A stretch of 39,113 nt of DNA. Source: Orenia metallireducens. Lineage in GTDB: Bacteria; Bacillota; Halanaerobiia; Halobacteroidales; Halobacteroidaceae. The translations under genes were made by a program, and so were the position numbers. Under the pieces are notes generated by a model. The model saw nothing but the letters and a program-made list of their open reading frames with translations, was not told the DNA's origin and did not search any database. Where the stretch lies: positions 806,086 to 845,198 of the forward strand of contig NZ_LWDV01000009.1 of the NCBI RefSeq assembly GCF_001693735.1, read 5' to 3'. Below, piece by piece: positions 34,049-39,113 of the stretch (positions are counted from its first letter, which is position 1; the number at the start of each line of letters is the position of its first letter).

Positions 34049-35310
34049 TCAAATATCTATTTTAGAATGAATAAATTGGATTGCCTTCTCCACACCATTC
34101 TCTAAACGGACTTGACTTCCGATATAATCAGCTTTCTCAATTAATTCTTGATTATTAATAACCTCTTCTATTGCTCTGCTTAATCTATCAACAGATAGAT
34201 CTCTCTCAAATAATGGTTCAGCAGCCACCCCAATTGAATGCATTAATCTTGCCCAATATGGCTGATCACCAGAGAAAGGGCAGATCACCATTGGTTTTCC
34301 TGCTCTTAAAGTAGCTGCTGTTGTTCCTGCTCCTCCATGATGAATTACAGCAGAACATTTAGGAAATAACCAGTTATGGGGATATAATCGAGTACAAATA
34401 TATCTGAAGAAAGATTTTTAAACTTCAATCCACTCCAGCCTGTCAATATAATAGCACGTTCTTTTGTCTTCTTTAAAGCCTCTAACAGAATTTCTTTAAA
34501 TTTTTTAGGCTCTTTTAAAGTTAAGCTACTAAAACTGATACAAAGGGGGGGCTGCCCCTCCTTTAGAAATTCCAACAATTCCTTTGGCGCTTCCCATTTA
34601 TTCCCCTCTTCTAAAAACCAATATCCAGAGATACAGACATTACAACTATCCCAATCAGCAGGTGGTCTTATAACTTTTGGGCTACAACAATAGATAATAG
34701 GTATTGGTTTCCCATTTAAAATCACATCATTGCGGAAAATTGATTTCCTTGGAAGATTTAGTTCTTCTTTTCGCCATTGATTTACAATCCCATGGAAGGG
34801 TATAGTAGTGAACCTGTTGATGGCATAAGTAAATTTATTCAACAAACCTAAATTAAGGGGGATTTCAAAGGGGAATATAGGATTAGAGAATTCAGCTGTC
34901 GGGGTTAACGCTGGAATAGGAAAAGCAATCATCGCAGGAATCTCTAACTTCTCTACAATATCATAAGCCCCAAAAGCCTTCGGATGATATATGATCAATT
35001 CAGCATCTTTACTTGCACTCCATAAATCTTTTAAACTCTGCTTAATTAAAGGAAAGACGAGACTTTTCATATTTCTGATAATCTCAATTGGATTTCCACT
35101 CAACATCTTCTTGCCTTCTTCTGATTGTATAAGCTCTTGATAATCTACTCGAATAGGATAGAAAGGAATTTTATATTTTCTTACTAAATTTTCAAAATTC
35201 TTTGCTGTACAAAGTGTTACATCATGCCCCTTATCCTGCAGCCCAATAGCTAAGGGAATATAAGGTTGTACATCTCCTCTAGTTCCCAGTGTGAGAATTT
35301 TTATCTTCAT
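34049..35310 (-). pseudogene. Frameshifted MGT-type glycosyltransferase
   Basis: Two frames together make one complete GT1-family glycosyltransferase of about 420 residues, similar to UDP-glucose:sterol-type and macrolide-type enzymes. The first frame (35310 to 34345) starts MKIKILTLGTRGDVQPYIPL and runs into the C-terminal domain as far as DYIP. The second continues HNWLFPKCSAVIHHGGAGTT, the donor-binding signature, to 34049. The join lies at the four-G run 34378-34381: one more base there restores DYIPHNW and an uninterrupted frame. This is a single-base loss in a homopolymer, so it is either a recent inactivation, a phase-variable site or a sequencing error. SD AAAGGGAAGG precedes the ATG. 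The likely substrate is a lipid or polyketide. Confidence 0.85.
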
Positions 35311-35422
35311 ATTACTACCTTCCCTTTATCTTGATTATAGATTTTTTAATTTCAACAGACTATAGAATCATTCCTTATATATAATGTAACAAATTAAAGA
35401 TGATAATTCATATTTAAATTCC

Positions 35423-35763
35423 TTATTCAACCTCTTCATTTAAAAGAACCATATGAATATGATCCTCCCACTTCCCATTTATCGTTAAATATTTTTTGGC
35501 TAGCCCTTCATTATAAAATCCTAATTTTTGAACAACTCTTAAGGAAGGATTGTTCTTTGGCATAATATTTGCTTCTATCCTATGCAACTTAAACTCTTCA
35601 AATAAAAAGTTAATCGCTTCTTCTAATGCCTCTGTCATATATCCATTATTTACTTCTTCCTTATCTAAATGATAGCCTAAATAACAAGATTGAAAACACC
35701 CTCTTACTATATTATCCAGCTCATCACTATCTGTTAGAAATAGAGCTACCCTCTTGCTTTTCT
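35423..35763 (-). pseudogene. N-terminally truncated GNAT acetyltransferase (RimJ-like)
   Basis: The frame is open from just after a TAG at about 35763 to 35423 and reads like the last two thirds of a RimJ/RimL-type N-acetyltransferase. It has SCYLGYHLDKEE, GYMTEALEEAINFLF, the acetyl-CoA-site region HRIEANIMPKNNPSLRV and LGFYNEGLAKKYLTINGKWE. The first 80 or so residues are absent, there is no start codon or SD at its beginning, and a few residues seem lost between DSDEL and NIVRG compared with the family. Only an internal ATG at 35638 would allow a 71-residue product. It directly follows the dapF-like stop codon, so it is probably a remnant left by a deletion. Confidence 0.75.
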
Positions 35764-35772
35764 AAAATTAGT

Positions 35773-36627
35773 TTACTCTCTAATTTTTGACCACATATCA
35801 CTCGTAAAATCACCTTTTGCCACACTTGATACTTCACCAGTCATATAAACACCTCCATCTTCCTTAATCTCTACTTCTATTTCTCCACCAGGCATATGAA
35901 CTGTTATATCTTTATCAACTAAACCTAATTTATAAGCAGCATTTGCAGCAGCACAACTACTACTTCCTGATGCCATTGTATAACCTGCACCTCTCTCATA
36001 TATCTCTACCTGTATATTATTCCTATCAATAACCTTTAAAAGTTGCATATTTATTCTATTAGGAAAGACATCATGGTTTTCTACATAAGGACCTAAATCT
36101 AATGCTAATTCTTTTGTAACCTCCTCCATTGGAATAACACAATGAGGATTTCCTATTGAAAGGCAGGTTACTTCAAAATCTTCTCCATTTATCTCTAAAT
36201 TTTCATTAACTACATCACGAATTTCTCCTTTTACAGGAATTAAATCACTTTGAAATGTTACTGTACCCATATCGACTTTTATTAAATTTGCAGTATCATC
36301 TAATACTTCAACTAAGACTTCTCCTCCTAATGTTTGAAGCTTAAATTCTTTAGTTTCTACATAATTTTGATCTACTAAGTACTTAGAAAATATTCTAATT
36401 CCATTTCCACTTTTCTCCGCTTCACTCCCATCTGGATTTAAAATCTTTAATTTAATCTTATCATCCTCAAATATTGGTCCAAATAAAATCCCATCAGAAC
36501 CTATCCCAAAATTTCTGTGGCAAATAAGTTTTATCGCCTCTTCATTTAAATCAATTTCAATTTTATTTGGATCGATAACTATATAATCATTTCCTAAAGC
36601 ATGATACTTATAAAAATCATCAATCAT
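35773..36627 (-). CDS. dapF: DapF-family epimerase homologue lacking both catalytic cysteines
   Basis: A 284-residue protein with the two-lobed DapF fold pattern (FYKYHALGNDYIVID at 5-19, NFGIGSDGILFG at 39-50, GNPHCV at 159-164). DapF converts LL- to meso-diaminopimelate for lysine and peptidoglycan synthesis, using one cysteine in CGNG and one in ACGTGA. Here these motifs read KSGNG, with Ser73, and ASGSSS, with Ser220. The usual GET before the second motif reads GYT. Either serines serve as acid and base, or the reaction differs. I chose the ATG at 36627 behind AAAGGAGAT. The symbol marks the family only. A standard dapF elsewhere in the genome would suggest a new role. Confidence 0.75.
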   Translation of the reverse strand: MIDDFYKYHALGNDYIVIDPNKIEIDLNEEAIKLICHRNFGIGSDGILFGPIFEDDKIKLKILNPDGSEAEKSGNGIRIFSKYLVDQNYVETKEFKLQTLGGEVLVEVLDDTANLIKVDMGTVTFQSDLIPVKGEIRDVVNENLEINGEDFEVTCLSIGNPHCVIPMEEVTKELALDLGPYVENHDVFPNRINMQLLKVIDRNNIQVEIYERGAGYTMASGSSSCAAANAAYKLGLVDKDITVHMPGGEIEVEIKEDGGVYMTGEVSSVAKGDFTSDMWSKIRE

Positions 36628-36860
36628 AATATCTATCTCCTTTATATTATTTTTATTTATCACTTATAAAATAAAAGGTATACATTTATTTATATATAAC
36701 AAATATTCACAATATATGTTTATAATGCTGAATATAATAACTAGAAAACCAATTTATTGATTTTCTATATTAAAATTTCATTTATACCATTATAATAATA
36801 TATTTACGCTATATATTCAAATATGAATATTAAATATAATTCAAAAATATATCTTACAAT

Positions 36861-36892
36861 AAAAGAACCGCTACTCAAAAAGAAGCGGTCTA
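36861..36892 (-). terminator. Terminator of the 25-residue gene
   Basis: On the minus strand GACCGCT pairs with AGCGGTT, and TCTTTTATT follows. It starts about 20 nt after the small gene's stop codon. Confidence 0.7.
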
Positions 36893-36911
36893 AATTTAGT
36901 CAATATTAATT

Positions 36912-36989
36912 TTATTTACTCTTGCGTTTTTTTCTCTTGCTCTTCTTCCTTCTACCACAACTAGATGCAGGACAAGATTTCCTCTTCAT
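36912..36989 (-). CDS. 25-residue Lys/Arg-rich microprotein with two cysteines
   Basis: A complete tiny gene: a near-perfect SD (AAGGAGG) 7 nt before the ATG, 25 codons, TAA, then a terminator 20 nt later, with a possible promoter 45 nt upstream. The product begins MKRKSCPASSCGRRKK and continues with a run of Lys, Arg and Ser. About 14 of 25 residues are Lys or Arg, and cysteines stand at 6 and 11. It has no hydrophobic stretch, so it is not a membrane toxin. The composition suggests binding to RNA, DNA or the ribosome, and the cysteine pair could bind metal. I recognise no family. The tight signals make a chance frame unlikely. Confidence 0.7.
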   Translation of the reverse strand: MKRKSCPASSCGRRKKSKRKKRKSK

Positions 36990-37323
36990 CTACATACCTC
37001 CTTAAATTTAATAGCTGGAACTGATTTCTATATATTATATGTCCCATAGTTAAATCGTGACCAAATAATAAAGCACCCCTAAAAATAAGGATGCTTTATT
37101 ATTTGAGGTCCAAGTCTAAAGTAAAGTCTGTGGTATTTTTATGTTTTTGATTTTAACCTGTTAATCATCGCTCATTACTCTTACTACGGGTTCTTTGAAT
37201 TCTTTGTGATGGAAAAATACCAAACGAATTTTTCCTATCCACTGTTATCTAACTTAACTTGAATTTAAATTTCAATCTAAAGTTGGGTGAATATATTTAC
37301 TTATATCAGTAGTTATCTAGAAT
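36990..37323. other. Gap between the microprotein gene and malQ
   Basis: Contains a possible promoter for the microprotein gene (TATAAT on the minus strand at 37034-37039, with a weak TTGGTC 19 bp upstream), the long hairpin at 37063-37104, and a repeat-like stretch at about 37180-37240. No other coding frame is seen. Confidence 0.45.
37063..37104. terminator. Long AT-rich hairpin downstream of malQ
   Basis: AAATAATAAAGCA pairs perfectly with TGCTTTATTATTT, and the stem continues with CC/GG. It lies 220 nt after malQ and would also end any read-through toward the microprotein gene. Confidence 0.6.
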
Positions 37324-38823
37324 CTACCTATTATTTCTTTCTGTCATCTCTTTTAAAGCTAACATTCTATCTTCAGTCAACATCTCTGGACGATACTTCC
37401 AATCCCAGTTACCTCCTAATACTCCAGGAGTATTAAAACGGGCTTCACTGCCTAATTCTAATACATCCTGTAAAGTTACTAAAGAGATTACCGCTCTAGA
37501 TGACCAAGCTAATTCTATTAAATCCCATACGATAGAGTCATGTCTGTAGTCAAGATGCTTATCTAAGTAATCCTCTAACATCTTTCTATCAGCTTTACTA
37601 GCATCCTCTTTATACCAGCCTAAAGTAGTATTATTATCATGGGTTCCTGTATAAACTACACAATTATCAGTTGTATATTGATCTGGAGTGATATTATTAC
37701 CTTCTTCAGCATCAAAAGCAAATTGTAAAATCTCCATACCTGGAAAATCAAAAGTATCCTTTAATTCCTTTACATCTTTGGTTATCAAACCCAAATCTTC
37801 AACAATAATTGGTAATTCACCAAGTTCATCTTTGATAGTCTTAAATAACTCTATACCTGGTGCCTTCTCCCATTCACCATTAATAGCCGTCTTTTCACCA
37901 TAAGGAACAGCCCAATAAGCTGCAAAGCCTCTAAAGTGATCTATTCTAACAATATCAGCCACCTCTAGTAATGCTTCAATTCTCTTAACCCACCATTGAT
38001 AGTTACTCTCTCTTAACTTATCCCAATTATATAGTGGATTACCCCATAACTGTCCAGTCTCACTAAAGTAATCTGGTGGTACTCCTGCTACTTTAGTTGG
38101 CTTCATATCTTCATCAAAATAGAAGACTTCTGGATTAGCCCAAGCATCTGCACTATCCATTGCTACAAAGATAGGTATATCTCCAACTATTTGGATGTTC
38201 TTATTATTAGCATATTCTCTAACATCTGTCCATTGCTTAAAGAATAGATACTGAATAAAAGATCTAAATTCTATCTCTTCAGCCAACTCCTTTTTATATT
38301 TAGCTACTGCTGCTTCTTCTCTTAGTTTAATATCCTCATCCCATTCATTCCATGGTCTCTCATTAAAAGTTGATTTGACAGCTCTAAATAGTGCATAATC
38401 ATCTAACCATTCTGCATTCTGCTCACAGAAAGCTCTAAAGTCATCTTTATCTCCTATAGAGCTAAATTTACCAAAAGCCTTCTTAAATAAAGGCATTTTA
38501 AAGTCAATTACCTTCCCATATTCTACTATATCCTTATCAAATTCGATATCTACTTCCAAATCTTCTTCATTTAATAATCCATCTTCAACTAATCTTTCTA
38601 AACTAATTAGCATAGGATTTCCTGCAAAAGCAGAGAAGCATTGATAAGGAGAGTCACCATACCCTGTGGGTCCTAAAGGACAAATCTGCCATAACTTCTG
38701 TCCAGCTCCAGCCAAAAAATCTATAAATTGATAGGCTTCATCACCTAAAGAACCTATACCATATCTACCTGCTAACGAGGTAGGGTGTAAGAAAACTCCA
38801 CTCATTCTTTCAAATTTCATCAT
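37324..38823 (-). CDS. malQ: 4-alpha-glucanotransferase (amylomaltase)
   Basis: GH77 enzyme that transfers alpha-1,4-glucan segments between maltodextrins and releases glucose, in the cytoplasm. The 499-residue length is typical. Landmarks are FLHPTSLAGRYGIGSLGDEA near 11-30, QICPLGPTGYGDSPYQ near 46, VPPDYFSETGQLWGNPLYNW near 250, the nucleophile region DIVRIDHFRGF near 290, the acid IVEDLGLI near 340, and YTGTHDNNTTLGWY near 395. GGAGGG precedes two consecutive ATG codons, and either could start. With the glgC pair at the far end of the window this fits a cell that stores and reuses glycogen, but malQ is not in an operon with them. Confidence 0.95.
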   Translation of the reverse strand: MMKFERMSGVFLHPTSLAGRYGIGSLGDEAYQFIDFLAGAGQKLWQICPLGPTGYGDSPYQCFSAFAGNPMLISLERLVEDGLLNEEDLEVDIEFDKDIVEYGKVIDFKMPLFKKAFGKFSSIGDKDDFRAFCEQNAEWLDDYALFRAVKSTFNERPWNEWDEDIKLREEAAVAKYKKELAEEIEFRSFIQYLFFKQWTDVREYANNKNIQIVGDIPIFVAMDSADAWANPEVFYFDEDMKPTKVAGVPPDYFSETGQLWGNPLYNWDKLRESNYQWWVKRIEALLEVADIVRIDHFRGFAAYWAVPYGEKTAINGEWEKAPGIELFKTIKDELGELPIIVEDLGLITKDVKELKDTFDFPGMEILQFAFDAEEGNNITPDQYTTDNCVVYTGTHDNNTTLGWYKEDASKADRKMLEDYLDKHLDYRHDSIVWDLIELAWSSRAVISLVTLQDVLELGSEARFNTPGVLGGNWDWKYRPEMLTEDRMLALKEMTERNNR

Positions 38824-38892
38824 TAATTCCCTCCTTGACCTTATAATTATATCTTACTGAAGGTATTGTTAATATTTACCGGATAAATTTAA

Positions 38893-39081
38893 TTAAACTA
38901 CCACAATCTCCTTCAATTCTTTAGTAGCTACCCCCTGGTAAAATGGGATTAACAAAGATTCTATACCCGACTCAAAGCCTACTTGAGCATTTAACTTTGG
39001 TCAAATTTGTACATGACGGTGGCAACTACCCTTATTATTTAGAACTAAAGGTGCTTTAGGTAAAATTATATTATAGATAGA
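38893..39081 (-). pseudogene. Decayed coding remnant with an in-frame TGA
   Basis: On the minus strand a frame from about 39081 reads through IILPKAPLVLNNKGSCHRHV to Q-I, meets TGA at 39001-39003, and resumes as PKLNAQVGFESGIESLLIPF and a charged tail before TAA at 38893. If the TGA were TGG, the two parts would form one smooth protein-like sequence. The HRHVQI motif recalls histidine-triad/GalT-like nucleotidyl transferases, but I cannot confirm a family. The start would lie near or beyond the window edge, and a stop precedes the segment, so this looks like a degenerate gene end. Confidence 0.35.
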
Positions 39082-39113
39082 TTATTAATCCCTATTTCAA
39101 ACCTCCTAACCAT

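Noticed and set aside
36628-36860. Lysine riboswitch or T-box upstream of the dapF-like gene
   Set aside because: The leader is almost pure AT with none of the conserved cores of those elements.

Overview
This window is AT-rich, with strong Shine-Dalgarno sites, AT-rich intergenic DNA and many hairpin terminators. It looks like the chromosome of a low-GC anaerobic Firmicute. The flavour of the proteins and the trehalose and glycogen genes suggest Halanaerobiales (Orenia/Halobacteroides type), but that placement is inference. There is no rRNA or tRNA gene. Nearly all genes lie on the minus strand, mostly as single genes or two- to three-gene units.

Left part (1-13.9 kb): an internally deleted IS remnant; two tandem glgC paralogues (ADP-glucose synthesis), each with its own terminator; a MATE exporter; a secreted small protein followed by a 719-residue FtsA-like ATPase with repeated C-terminal modules; a CPBP-type membrane protein that has lost its metal-binding histidines; an AraC/GyrI-like regulator; a DUF6155 protein; and a protein made of FY-SGEIKS-like repeats.

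Middle (13.9-25 kb): an orphan five-repeat CRISPR array with no cas genes nearby; a ZIP metal transporter with a DUF3298-type protein; a complete trehalose unit (treP, treA, treR) with a textbook promoter whose -35/-10 spacer is itself a TreR-like operator; a bacterial stay-green homologue; an exported protein of unknown function; and htpG.

Right part (25-39.1 kb): a YjjG-type nucleotidase, a dienelactone-hydrolase-like protein, a TrmH methyltransferase fused to a MarR-like domain, a C_GCAxxG_C_C protein, a lamin-tail/PAS/GGDEF/HD-GYP signalling protein, a QueG-like iron-sulphur protein, an Asp/Glu racemase, a frameshifted glycosyltransferase, a truncated GNAT remnant, a DapF homologue with both catalytic cysteines replaced by serine, a 25-residue Lys/Arg-rich microprotein gene, malQ, and a decayed coding remnant at the right edge.

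The intergenic DNA is unusual. Several gaps carry members of one repeat family whose ends read like TTAATGGGGATA and GTGTCGCAATATC but whose interiors differ. Some interiors, and the degenerate end of the CRISPR array, contain small hairpins with constant flanks (CACGAAG ... CGTAGG) and stems that differ between copies yet stay complementary. Two near-identical copies of one such element (about 220 bp) lie inverted 20.8 kb apart. These repeats, the cysteine-less DapF, the 25-residue microprotein and the multi-domain fusions are the best leads.
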